Shown here: positions 31,652 through 39,838 of the stretch, piece by piece
Layout of the letters: each line of letters opens with the position of its first letter
Numbering within the stretch: the stretch's first letter is position 1
Assembly: GCA_003056205.1 (NCBI GenBank)
Contig: LSNS01000018.1
Location: 1 to 42,444 of the forward strand
DNA length: 42,444 bases
DNA from: Parcubacteria group bacterium M6-OD1-4
GTDB taxonomy: Bacteria > Patescibacteriota > Patescibacteriia > Patescibacteriales > UBA12465
Direction: 5' to 3'
Translations under genes and position numbers: made by a program
The notes under the pieces: model-generated
Told to the model about the DNA's origin: nothing
Seen by the model: the letters and a program-made list of their open reading frames with translations, nothing else
Databases searched by the model: none

Positions 31652-32398
31652 TTAAGAAATTATTACCTTAACACCAGGACTCATTGAAGAAGAGAAGCTG
31701 ATATTTTTTAAATAGGTTCCTTTGGCGGAATTTGGTTTAGCCTGTTTCACGGTGATTAATAAGGCTTCGTAATTTTCCAATAATTTTTTGGTATCAAAAC
31801 TCAGTTTACCGATAATGGTGTGAATGTTGGAAGTGTCATCATTTTTAAAACTAATTTTACCTTTTTTTAATTCACTAACTGTTTTTGCTGGGTTGGTAGT
31901 AATTGTTTCATTTTTAGGAGAAGGCATTAAACCGCGAGTACCCAATATTTTAGCAATTATTGCTAATTTTCTCATTACCACTGGTTCAGCAATTGCTACT
32001 TGAAAATCGGTTTTTTCACTTTTTTTGATTTCTTGGATTAAATCTTCACTACCCACAAAATCTGCTCCCGCAGCTTTAACCTCTTGTTCATTTTCAGGAG
32101 AAACGAAGGCTGCTATTTTAACAGTTTTTCCAGTTCCATGAGGTAGGCTAACTGCACCACGAACTTGTTGGTCTCCTTTTTTAGCATTAATTCCAAGATG
32201 GAAATGAACTTCAACTGAAGCGTCAAATTTAGTTTTAGAAATTTTTCTAACTATCTCTAAAGCTTCTAAAGGCGCATAAGTTTTTATTTTAGAATATATA
32301 CTAGAATAATCTGTACTTTTTTTTATTGATTTTTTTGTTGCTTCTTGAGAATTAGACTTACTTTTAGTATTTTTCTCTTTAGTTTTACTTGTTGTCAT
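31652..32398 (-). CDS. rplA: 50S ribosomal protein L1
   Basis: 248 residues. Core L1 motifs are present: FDASVEVHFHLGI, RGAVSLPHGTGK, GLMPSPKNETIT and the C-terminal SSSMSPGVKV. A basic Ser/Lys-rich extension of about 30 residues precedes the core. Last gene of the secE-nusG-rplK-rplA operon. No L10/L12 genes follow; a terminator does. Presence of L1 excludes the Parcubacteria subgroup known to have lost it. Confidence 0.96.
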   Translation of the reverse strand: MTTSKTKEKNTKSKSNSQEATKKSIKKSTDYSSIYSKIKTYAPLEALEIVRKISKTKFDASVEVHFHLGINAKKGDQQVRGAVSLPHGTGKTVKIAAFVSPENEQEVKAAGADFVGSEDLIQEIKKSEKTDFQVAIAEPVVMRKLAIIAKILGTRGLMPSPKNETITTNPAKTVSELKKGKISFKNDDTSNIHTIIGKLSFDTKKLLENYEALLITVKQAKPNSAKGTYLKNISFSSSMSPGVKVIIS

Positions 32399-32463
32399 AT
32401 AATCTAATTGTGGTCAAATGTTTCAAATTTTTAATTTTTGAAACTCCCACGATATTAATTTAA

Positions 32464-32886
32464 TTATTTAATCTCTACTCCCATTTGTCGAGCGGTACCA
32501 GCAATAATTTTTTTAGCCGCTTCTAAATCATGAGCATTTAAGTCTGGCATTTTGATTTTTGCTATTTCTGCCAATTGAGCATCACTAATTTTACCGATTT
32601 TTTCAGTCAATGATTTACCAGATCCTTTCTTAATACCAGCGGCTTTCTTAATTAATTCTGCGGCTGGTGGAGTTTTTAAGATAAAATCATAACTACGATC
32701 TTCATAGACGGTGATTTCCACAGGAACAATATCACTCATACGGTCTTTTGTCTTGTCGTTAAATTCTTTACAAAATTGGGCAATATTTAAACCGTGTTGT
32801 CCTAAGGCGGGTCCGACCGGTGGAGCCGGATTAGCTTGACCACCAGGAATTTGTAATTTTATTTTAGTTTTTATTTTTTTAGCCAT
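32464..32886 (-). CDS. rplK: 50S ribosomal protein L11
   Basis: 140 residues, full length. [22 protein letters not shown] is the rRNA- and factor-facing N-terminal domain; the C-terminal domain carries the 23S-binding helices ([15 protein letters not shown]). Position between nusG and rplA is the standard order. Confidence 0.97.
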   Translation of the reverse strand: MAKKIKTKIKLQIPGGQANPAPPVGPALGQHGLNIAQFCKEFNDKTKDRMSDIVPVEITVYEDRSYDFILKTPPAAELIKKAAGIKKGSGKSLTEKIGKISDAQLAEIAKIKMPDLNAHDLEAAKKIIAGTARQMGVEIK

Positions 32887-32963
32887 ATAGATTTAAGTTA
32901 AAATTAAAAAATTAAAAATTATTAGATTTAGAAGCGAATCTAGAAATCCTTATTTTTTTTGCT

Positions 32964-33509
32964 TTAAATTTTTCTGATTTGTAAGAAGTCTAACTCTACT
33001 GGTGTTTCTCGTCCAAACATTGAAATAGAAACTTTAACCTTCCCCTTGGTTTCATCAATAGCAGTAACTTTTCCTTCCATATTTTTAAAGGGACCTTCGT
33101 TAATATGAATTGGTGTTCCAACACTAACATTAATTTGAAATTTAGGATCTTCAACTCCCATTCTTTTTTGAAGAGCTTTAATTTCTGCTTCACCAATTGG
33201 CGTTGGGATTGTTCCAGTGCCAATAAAACCAGTGACATTTGGAGTATTACGAACAATATACCAAGATTCGTCGGTGACTTCCATTTCCACTAGAATATAG
33301 CCAGGAAATATTTTCTCTTCAATTACTCGTCGTTTACCATTTTTAATCTTAATTTTCTTTTCAGTAGGAATCAAGATATTAAAAATCTTATCCTCCATAT
33401 CTAAAGACTCTACTCGTTGTTTTAAATTTTGAGTAACATTTTCTTCATAACCAGAATAAGTATGGATCACATACCAACGGCGACCCTGATTTAAAAGTTG
33501 TTTAGCCAT
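32964..33509 (-). CDS. nusG: Transcription antitermination/pausing factor NusG
   Basis: 181 residues. NGN domain with RWYVIHTYSGYE, FPGYILVEM and RNTPNVTGFIG; C-terminal KOW motif INEGPFKNMEGKVTAID. Couples RNA polymerase to Rho or the ribosome. Second gene of the operon, 23 bases after secE. Confidence 0.97.
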   Translation of the reverse strand: MAKQLLNQGRRWYVIHTYSGYEENVTQNLKQRVESLDMEDKIFNILIPTEKKIKIKNGKRRVIEEKIFPGYILVEMEVTDESWYIVRNTPNVTGFIGTGTIPTPIGEAEIKALQKRMGVEDPKFQINVSVGTPIHINEGPFKNMEGKVTAIDETKGKVKVSISMFGRETPVELDFLQIRKI

Positions 33510-33532
33510 AGAATTTTAAAAACAAATATTTA

Positions 33533-33718
33533 TTATTTATAGATAAGGAATTGAAAACCTTGAGTAAAAAAGTAGTCTAAGACGCCAATAAAAATAGCAA
33601 CCCCGATACTAATTCCGATTACTAGCCAAGTATAATTGTAGGTTTCCTTTTTTGTTGGCCAAGTAACTTTTTTCATTTCCTCAATGGACCCTTTAATGTA
33701 TTCACTAATTTTATTCAT
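33533..33718 (-). CDS. secE: Preprotein translocase subunit SecE
   Basis: 61 residues: amphipathic KGSIEEMKKVTWPTKKET segment followed by a single membrane helix, the minimal bacterial form. Part of the SecYEG channel. First gene of the operon. Confidence 0.95.
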   Translation of the reverse strand: MNKISEYIKGSIEEMKKVTWPTKKETYNYTWLVIGISIGVAIFIGVLDYFFTQGFQFLIYK

Positions 33719-33730
33719 ATAATAATATTT

Positions 33731-33752
33731 AAAAAAAAGCCTTTCCGGCTAA
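33731..33752 (-). promoter_or_regulatory. Terminator-like hairpin in the secE leader (possible attenuator)
   Basis: Minus strand TTAGCC-GGAAA-GGCT followed by U8, between the promoter and secE, ending about 12 bases before the ATG. It has the layout of a short intrinsic terminator, so transcription of the operon may be partly stopped here. The stem is only four to five pairs. Confidence 0.45.
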
Positions 33753-33768
33753 GTTTTTATCTATTAGA

Positions 33769-33797
33769 ATAATACAAAAACTACGATGCTTTGTCAA
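33769..33797 (-). promoter_or_regulatory. Promoter of the secE-nusG-rplK-rplA operon
   Basis: Minus strand TTGACA (33797-33792), 17 bp, TATTAT (33774-33769), no extended TG. Confidence 0.82.
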
Positions 33798-33872
33798 GAT
33801 GTTAAAGTCTAAACACCGAATAATTTAATTTTAGTCTTGATAAGTATTTTTAAATAAAAGTAAGGCAATGAA

Positions 33873-33912
33873 AAACCTCGTTTTATTTTCATAAAACGAG
33901 GTTTGGATTTTT
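33873..33912. terminator. Terminator after the minus-strand paralog gene
   Basis: AAACCTCGTTTTAT / ATAAAACGAGGTTT, 14 bp perfect with loop TTTC. It lies between the paralog gene and the secE promoter. Its CTCGTTTTAT arm is shared with the terminator at 16851. Confidence 0.92.
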
Positions 33913-33917
33913 TTTCT

Positions 33918-34421
33918 TTAATGATTAGGACTAAAAGAAATGAGTCTTTTAAACCCTTGGTCAGAGCTTTTATGTACGGCTAAAAAACGATAATCAATGG
34001 ATAAATCATTATCAAACTGATTCAGATTAAGTTCACGTTCGTTAAAGCGAACATATAAAAAAGGCATATTACAATCGTCATCAGTATCTTGCCAAACTGA
34101 GCCAAGAGCAATTATTGGAAACTGAGATTGTAGTTTTGGGTTGGTTTCACCGAGAACCAATAGTTCTGCTAATATGGCTGGGCGATAACCACCCTTATTC
34201 ATTTCAGCAATAACATCTTTATTACTCATTTGCCAGCTGAAATGGAATAATTTAATGGATACTCCCAATTTCCATCCAATTAATTTGGTTGGCAAAGGAA
34301 AATGTTCTTTCGTGATGTCGCTATGTATCCAATCGTAATTACCATTAGTAATCATTCTTTTTAAAGTTTGGCTGTAGTCTACAGTAATTATCCACTCTTT
34401 TTCTGATAATATTTTTTTCAT
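33918..34421 (-). CDS. Uncharacterised protein, paralog of the gene at 16267
   Basis: 167 residues. Aligns with the protein at 16267-16827 through VDYSQT, GNYDW, KEHFP, FSWQMS, GYRPAILAELLVLG, PKLQ, FPIIALGSVWQD and P-F-L. It lacks the extra 45 N-terminal residues. No signal or membrane segment; no function recognised. ATG in the AAAAAAATCATG context. A TTGACA-N17-TATTAT promoter and structured leader copy 3 precede it, unlike its paralog, so the two copies are probably regulated differently. Confidence 0.78.
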   Translation of the reverse strand: MKKILSEKEWIITVDYSQTLKRMITNGNYDWIHSDITKEHFPLPTKLIGWKLGVSIKLFHFSWQMSNKDVIAEMNKGGYRPAILAELLVLGETNPKLQSQFPIIALGSVWQDTDDDCNMPFLYVRFNERELNLNQFDNDLSIDYRFLAVHKSSDQGFKRLISFSPNH

Positions 34422-34435
34422 GATTTTTTTGTTTT

Positions 34436-34522
34436 TTAGTTTATATTTTAATTGACTATTAAAGCTACCTAGATTTAGATAGACTTAATGGTCAATTAAA
34501 TTAAACTTATTTTTTAAAGAAC
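34436..34522 (-). promoter_or_regulatory. Structured 5' leader element, copy 3 of 3
   Basis: Minus strand: TCTTTAAAAAATAAG (34520-34506, identical to copy 2), P1 AGTTTA/TAAACT, P2 TTTAATTGAC/GTCAATTAAA, then TTAAGTCTATCT and AGGTAGCTTTAA with a T-C mismatch and apical loop AAATCT. It ends 16 bases before ATG 34421. P1 and P2 pair fully though their sequences differ from copies 1 and 2. Confidence 0.72.
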
Positions 34523-34538
34523 TTATTGTTAGATTCGT

Positions 34539-34567
34539 ATAATATAATTTTTTCTATTTTTTGTCAA
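34539..34567 (-). promoter_or_regulatory. Promoter of the structured leader copy 3
   Basis: Minus strand TTGACA (34567-34562), 17 bp, TATTAT (34544-34539). Confidence 0.82.
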
Positions 34568-34588
34568 TTCTTTTAAAATATGTACTTA

Positions 34589-34617
34589 TTGCTTTTTCTA
34601 GATAAACAGGCTACAAT
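34589..34617 (+). promoter_or_regulatory. Promoter of the 574-residue membrane protein gene
   Basis: TTGCTT (34589-34594), 17 bp, TACAAT (34612-34617), divergent from the minus-strand promoter 22 bases away. Confidence 0.6.
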
Positions 34618-34663
34618 AACAACATTAGAACTTGTTTTCTAATTAAATTTTTAATTAATATTT

Positions 34664-36388
34664 ATGGTTAGTCCTAATCTCAATAGACGCTTAGAACAAG
34701 ATAAGGCTCCGGAAATTAATGAAAATACCAAAAGATTGTTTCAAGTGATTTATCACGAAAGTACTAAAACTTCAGAAAACTCAGAAAACATCCCGCGTAT
34801 TAAGGTTTCGAGCTTAGTTTCGGGATTGTCTTTTTTTTATGAAAAAGTTCGGAATGCTGTTGATTATGATGAAGAGCATTTGTTACGCAAAAATGCTATT
34901 GCTCGTATTCTGAGGCGACAAATTTTAATTGAAGGGGTAGTTAAAGAAACGGATAACTTTAAAATTTCTGAACATCTTTTAGTGGAGTTAATCCGGGGAA
35001 GTTATCTGTCTAACAACTCTGTCCCTGAAGCAAAAATTAAAGAAATTGCTTTGATGTTGGAAAAATATATTGTTCTAAAAAATGAACTATCTTCTAATAT
35101 TAATGCTCAATTAAATTTAAAAATTGATCTTAATCGTGCTAAAGATCTTATTAATCAAAAAACTAAATTAATTCATTGGCTATTAAGTTTAGCAGCTTGT
35201 GAAATTGAAGAAAATCTTGCTCCACATCAAGTTAAAGAAGTAATTGTGAAGAATCTTTTTGATTTGTTATCTAAGAATATTAAACTTCCTGCCGGCCTAC
35301 TTAACCAATCCGATTTTGAAATTCAGATTTACCTCAGTATTAGTCGTAATTTTTTGAAGTTTGATGCCGATATGTTGAGTTTTGTTCTTTTTAAGTATTA
35401 CAATAGTTATTGGACAACTCTTAGTTCCCAAGAGACTTTAACAACTACTGATTTACAGAAAATTAAGACGATTGCGCAAGACTTTGAGAAATTAAAAAAA
35501 ATTATTTATCAACAAATCAAACTCCCAATTGCTCGGAAAATAGATAAAATCACTCGAGTGTATTCTCTTTACGTGAGTATTTTAGCGGAAACAATTGAGA
35601 CTGATCCGGTTCATGTTTATAATGAATTACAAAAAGGAGGAAATGATTTTGTCTCTCGAATTCGTAAGATTTGTACCCAAAAATATCAAAAAGCTAAAAA
35701 ACGTTTATGGCGCGTAGCAATTCGTAGTTTAATTTACATTTTCTTAACTAAATCTATTTTCGTTGTTTTGATTGAAGTTCCTGCTATTAAATTTCTTAAT
35801 GAACCTCTCAATTATCTAACTTTAGGAATTAATATTGCTTTTCCAGTTTTCTTATTATTTATTATTGTCTTATTGACTCGGGGACCAAGCAAGAAAAATA
35901 CGACTAAAATTATTCAGGGCATTAAAGAGATAGTTTTTGTTTCTGAACAAGAGGAACGGCAGATAATTATTCACCAAACAATTCGTCGTAACTGGTTTAT
36001 AGATACTTTATATAATTTGATTTATGTGGCGGCTTTTTTAGTTTCTATTTATTATATTGTGCTGGTTTTAAGCAAAATCAACTTTACTTGGGTGAGTATT
36101 CTTATTTTCTTATTCTTCCTCGCTCTAGTTAGTTTCTTTAGCGTGCGAACAACTGCAGGAGTCAAGGAATTAATAGTTATTGATCGTCGTGAAAATATTA
36201 TTACTTTCTTACTTGATTTATTCTATATGCCAATTATTTTAGTGGGACGCTGGTTATCCACTAATTTTTCCAAAATTAATGTTTTTGTTTTCTTTTTCGA
36301 TTTTATTATTGAATCTCCCTTCAAAGTCTTGATTGAAATTGCTGATGATTGGACAAAATATGTTCGAGAACGACGAGAAAATATTTAA
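34664..36388 (+). CDS. Membrane protein of unknown function with large helical cytosolic domain
   Basis: 574 residues. Residues 1-350 are hydrophilic and mostly helical by composition, with repeated Leu/Ile/Lys/Glu patterns. Four membrane helices follow (about 353-375, 385-405, 440-470, 475-500) and a C-terminal segment of about 75 residues with a further hydrophobic part. No catalytic motif seen. It shares its transcript with rsmI, 14 bases downstream, which hints at a translation- or envelope-related role but proves nothing. Confidence 0.74.
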   Translation: MVSPNLNRRLEQDKAPEINENTKRLFQVIYHESTKTSENSENIPRIKVSSLVSGLSFFYEKVRNAVDYDEEHLLRKNAIARILRRQILIEGVVKETDNFKISEHLLVELIRGSYLSNNSVPEAKIKEIALMLEKYIVLKNELSSNINAQLNLKIDLNRAKDLINQKTKLIHWLLSLAACEIEENLAPHQVKEVIVKNLFDLLSKNIKLPAGLLNQSDFEIQIYLSISRNFLKFDADMLSFVLFKYYNSYWTTLSSQETLTTTDLQKIKTIAQDFEKLKKIIYQQIKLPIARKIDKITRVYSLYVSILAETIETDPVHVYNELQKGGNDFVSRIRKICTQKYQKAKKRLWRVAIRSLIYIFLTKSIFVVLIEVPAIKFLNEPLNYLTLGINIAFPVFLLFIIVLLTRGPSKKNTTKIIQGIKEIVFVSEQEERQIIIHQTIRRNWFIDTLYNLIYVAAFLVSIYYIVLVLSKINFTWVSILIFLFFLALVSFFSVRTTAGVKELIVIDRRENIITFLLDLFYMPIILVGRWLSTNFSKINVFVFFFDFIIESPFKVLIEIADDWTKYVRERRENI

Positions 36389-36402
36389 TTGAAATTTAAT
36401 TT

Positions 36403-37101
36403 ATGAGTATTTTAAGTATTGTCGCCACGCCGATTGGTAATTTAGAGGATATTAGTTTACGAGCTTTACGAGTTTTGCGAGAAGCCGATTTAATTCTCTG
36501 TGAAGACACTAGAACCACGCAACATTTACTCCAGCATTATCAGATTAGAACTAAAACTATTTCCTATCATAAATATTCTCAAGATTCAAAATTGGAAAAA
36601 ATTATTAAGTTGTTACGGAGCGGTCAAAATTTAGCTTTAGTCAGTGATGCCGGAACGCCAGCCGTGTCTGATCCTGGTTCCTGGCTTGTTTCTCGAGTTC
36701 GCCAAGAGTTTGGCTCACAATTAGTTATTGAGAGTATTCCGGGGCCAGCAGCGCTAACTACCGCCCTCGCTATCGCGGGCACTGGTTTTGATTCTTTTTT
36801 ATTTTTAGGATTTTTACCACACAAAAAGGGTCGGCAGACTAAATTAAAAGATATTTTTGATAGTAAGTATCCAGTTATTCTTTATGAATCTAAACATCGT
36901 CTTCTGAAACTTTTGGAAGAATTACAGTTGTTAAGCGTTAATTTATCTTCTCCCTTGGAATTGCGAATTGCTCGTGAACTCACCAAACTTCATGAAAGTT
37001 TCTACCAGGGAGAAATTAATGATCTCTTGAAACAATTATCGGAAAATGCTAATAATTTAAAAGGTGAGTTTGTTGTTTTAATTAAAAAACTTAATAAATA
37101 A
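36403..37101 (+). CDS. rsmI: 16S rRNA (cytidine1402-2'-O)-methyltransferase
   Basis: 232 residues of the tetrapyrrole-methylase fold. VATPIGNLEDISLRAL at the start, CEDTRTTQHLL, SDAGTPAVSDPG and SIPGPAALTTALA are the SAM and substrate motifs. Modifies the ribosomal P-site region with SAM. Shorter than E. coli RsmI (about 286) because the C-terminal extra domain is missing, as is usual in compact genomes. Confidence 0.95.
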   Translation: MSILSIVATPIGNLEDISLRALRVLREADLILCEDTRTTQHLLQHYQIRTKTISYHKYSQDSKLEKIIKLLRSGQNLALVSDAGTPAVSDPGSWLVSRVRQEFGSQLVIESIPGPAALTTALAIAGTGFDSFLFLGFLPHKKGRQTKLKDIFDSKYPVILYESKHRLLKLLEELQLLSVNLSSPLELRIARELTKLHESFYQGEINDLLKQLSENANNLKGEFVVLIKKLNK

Positions 37102-37156
37102 ACAGAAAATAGTTAATAATCCCAGTTTATTTTATTAATTATAATAATTTATTTTT

Positions 37157-38602
37157 ATGTCTGTTACTGATAAATATTTTTATATTACCACTACTCTGGC
37201 TTACATTAATTCGGAACCTCACATTGGTTTTGCTGCCGAAGTAATTCGGGCGGATGTTTTAGCCCGTTATCAGCGTCAACAGGGAGCAAAGGTTTTTTTT
37301 AACACTGGCACCGATGAGCATGGTTTGAAAATTTATCAACAAGCACAAAAAAAGGGTTTAGAGATACAAGATTTTTGTGATCAATATTCTTCTAAATTTT
37401 TACCTCTAAAAGAAAAATTAAATTTATCTTATAATCATTTTATTCGTACGACCAACCCAAAACATCAACGAGCTGCTCAAGAATTTTGGCGTCGTTGTTT
37501 AGCCGCGGGTGATATTTATAAGAAATTCTATAAAATTAAATATTGTGTTGGTTGTGAATTAGAGAAGACTGATTCAGAATTAGTTGATGGTCATTGTCCC
37601 TTCCACCCTCATCAAGACTTAGAAACTATTGAAGAAGAAAACTATTTTTTTCGTTTTTCTAAATATCAACAACAGCTTTTAGCACTCTATAACGAAAACC
37701 CCGAGTTTGTGTGGCCAGCAGGGAAGTTAAAGGAAATTAAACATTTTGTCCAAGGTGGTTTACGAGATTTTAGTATCTCCCGTCTTAAAAGCAAAATGCC
37801 CCACGGTGTCCCAGTTCCCGATGATGATGAACAGGTGATGTATGTTTGGTTCGATGCTTTAGTTAATTATATTTCAACTTTGGGTTGGCCAGAAAATTCT
37901 TCTGATTTTAAAAATTATTGGCCGGGTGTCCAAGTTTGTGGTAAGGATAATCTTCGTCCGCAAGCGGCGATGTGGCAGGCCATGTTAATGTCAGCAGGTT
38001 TAGCCCCTTCACGACAGATTTTAGTTTTTGGTTTTTTGACAATCAATGGTCAAAAAATTAGCAAAAGCTCAGGTAATGTTATTAATCCCTATGATTTAGT
38101 GGCAGATTATGGTCCAGAAGCAGTGCGTTATTATTTGTTAGCAGAGATTAGTCCGTTTAAAGATGGTGATTATTCTGAAGATAAATTTAAAGAACGTTAT
38201 AATGCTGATTTAGCTAATGGTTTAGGTAATCTTGTTGCTCGGGTTTCAAATTTATTAGAGAAAAATTCAATTTCCACTAATTTAAAAATTAAATTGGCAG
38301 ATCAAAAGGCGCAAAAACTTCTTCAAGAGTTAAAACCTAAAATGGTTAGCTATCGTTTTAATGAAGTTTTACAGTTAATTTGGGAAAGAATTAAAGAAAT
38401 GGATGAAGAATTGAGTGCCACTAAGCCCTGGAAAATGACAGACTTAAAAGATATTAAGAAAATTTTAGAACCACTGGCTCAAGATATTTTAAATCTAAGT
38501 TACTTCTTAGAACCTTTTTTACCAGCAACTGCTAAAAAAATTCAACTCCAGTTTAGTCAAGAACAAGTTAAAAAAGAAGAAGCTTTATTTCCTCGTTTAT
38601 GA
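37157..38602 (+). CDS. metG: Methionyl-tRNA synthetase
   Basis: 481 residues, class Ia. HIGF (HIGH motif) near residue 22, NTGTDEHG for methionine/adenylate, a zinc-type knuckle (YCVGCE then HCPFH, three Cys and His) and KISKS as the KMSKS loop. The anticodon-binding helical domain follows; the C-terminal tRNA-binding/dimerisation domain of longer forms is absent. Charges tRNA-Met. Confidence 0.96.
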   Translation: MSVTDKYFYITTTLAYINSEPHIGFAAEVIRADVLARYQRQQGAKVFFNTGTDEHGLKIYQQAQKKGLEIQDFCDQYSSKFLPLKEKLNLSYNHFIRTTNPKHQRAAQEFWRRCLAAGDIYKKFYKIKYCVGCELEKTDSELVDGHCPFHPHQDLETIEEENYFFRFSKYQQQLLALYNENPEFVWPAGKLKEIKHFVQGGLRDFSISRLKSKMPHGVPVPDDDEQVMYVWFDALVNYISTLGWPENSSDFKNYWPGVQVCGKDNLRPQAAMWQAMLMSAGLAPSRQILVFGFLTINGQKISKSSGNVINPYDLVADYGPEAVRYYLLAEISPFKDGDYSEDKFKERYNADLANGLGNLVARVSNLLEKNSISTNLKIKLADQKAQKLLQELKPKMVSYRFNEVLQLIWERIKEMDEELSATKPWKMTDLKDIKKILEPLAQDILNLSYFLEPFLPATAKKIQLQFSQEQVKKEEALFPRL

Positions 38603-38629
38603 TTTTTATTTTTTATAATATAAAAACGT

Positions 38630-39163
38630 ATGTCAATGTTAGATATTAGCCTATTGGTTATTTTAGCAGGTTTTGCTATTAACGGTTTATTTAAAGGAAT
38701 AATTAGACTGATTGGTCATTTAGTTGGTCTTTTCTTGGGAATTTATTTAACAGTTAATTTTTATTTAATCTTTTTTGAATGGTCTAAAAGTTTATTTTGG
38801 CTCAAACCCTGGATTACCAGTCATGAATCTTTAGCTAAAGTTTTAGCTTTTATTCTTTTATTTGTTGTTTTAGTTAGATTAATTGATCTCTTTTTTGTCT
38901 TGTTAGAGAAAATCTTTAAATTTATTGCTGTTATTCCTGGTAGTCGGTATCTTAATAATCTTTTCGGAGCGGTTTTGGGATTCTTAGAAGGAGCTTTATT
39001 TTTGGGTTTGATTATTTATGTTATTTCTAATTATGCTCTGATTAATCATCTTCTCGGAGGAGCTTTAGCTAGTTCACGGGTAGCCCCATTTTTATTAAAA
39101 ATAGTTAATGTTATTTTGCCACTTCTTCCGAAAGCCTTAGTTACTCTCAAATCAATTATTTAA
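38630..39163 (+). CDS. CvpA-family membrane protein
   Basis: 177 residues with four membrane helices in the CvpA layout: short N-terminus (LDISLLVIL), the Gly in GLFKGIIRLIG, and a later pair of helices with PGSRYLNNLFGAVLGFLEG, the best conserved block. Named for colicin V production in E. coli; the general function is unsettled, with links to envelope homeostasis. tsaC begins six bases after its stop. ATG 38636 is an alternative start. Confidence 0.88.
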   Translation: MSMLDISLLVILAGFAINGLFKGIIRLIGHLVGLFLGIYLTVNFYLIFFEWSKSLFWLKPWITSHESLAKVLAFILLFVVLVRLIDLFFVLLEKIFKFIAVIPGSRYLNNLFGAVLGFLEGALFLGLIIYVISNYALINHLLGGALASSRVAPFLLKIVNVILPLLPKALVTLKSII

Positions 39164-39169
39164 TTTTCC

Positions 39170-39778
39170 ATGATTTATCTTCGTTTGCCATCGTCAGCGA
39201 TAAAATCAGAAGTTTTAGATTTACTAGTGGCTCGTCTCCGAGCTGGTCAAGTTTTAGTTTTGCCCACGGATACGATTTATGGTCTAAGTTGTCTTGCCAG
39301 TCAAGTTTCTGCTTTACAACGTCTTTCTCGTTTAAAAAAACGTCAACCCCCAAAACCCTTTCTTATTTTAGTTAGTAATTTAACAATGCTTAGGAAATAT
39401 GTTTTTGTTTCTTCGGCACAAGCTTCATTATTAAAAAAAATTTCTTCCACAGAAACCCGTCCGACAACTTTTATTTTTCGCCAACGTGGTCTTTTACCCC
39501 TAGAATTAACGGCCGGATTGGAAAGCATTGCGGTGCGTTTGCCTAAAAGTAAATTTTTGATTAAAATAATAAAGAAAGTTCAAGAACCCTTAGTTTCCAC
39601 CAGTCTTAACTTGAGCGGTCAAAAGCCAATCCATGATTTACAAAATTTATCTTCTTATTTCTCACGCCCTCAAGACTACCCTGATTTAGTTGTGGACTGT
39701 GGTCCACCATCAGAGTTAAAGGCTTCTCGGTTAATTGATATCCGTCATCCTCAGCAACCTTTAGTTTTAAGAAAATAA
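39170..39778 (+). CDS. tsaC: L-threonylcarbamoyladenylate synthase (Sua5/YrdC/TsaC)
   Basis: 202 residues. Makes threonylcarbamoyl-AMP from threonine, bicarbonate and ATP for the t6A37 modification of ANN-decoding tRNAs, which include the tRNA-Asn at 1219. TDTIYGLSC, KKRQPPKPFLILVSN, PTTFIFR and VAVRLPKS (here IAVRLPKS) and STSLNLSG are the signature blocks. No Sua5 C-terminal domain. Confidence 0.93.
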   Translation: MIYLRLPSSAIKSEVLDLLVARLRAGQVLVLPTDTIYGLSCLASQVSALQRLSRLKKRQPPKPFLILVSNLTMLRKYVFVSSAQASLLKKISSTETRPTTFIFRQRGLLPLELTAGLESIAVRLPKSKFLIKIIKKVQEPLVSTSLNLSGQKPIHDLQNLSSYFSRPQDYPDLVVDCGPPSELKASRLIDIRHPQQPLVLRK

Positions 39779-39838
39779 TGTTATTTCAAAATATTTATTT
39801 AAAATATTTATTATATATATCACATACTTTTTAATTAT

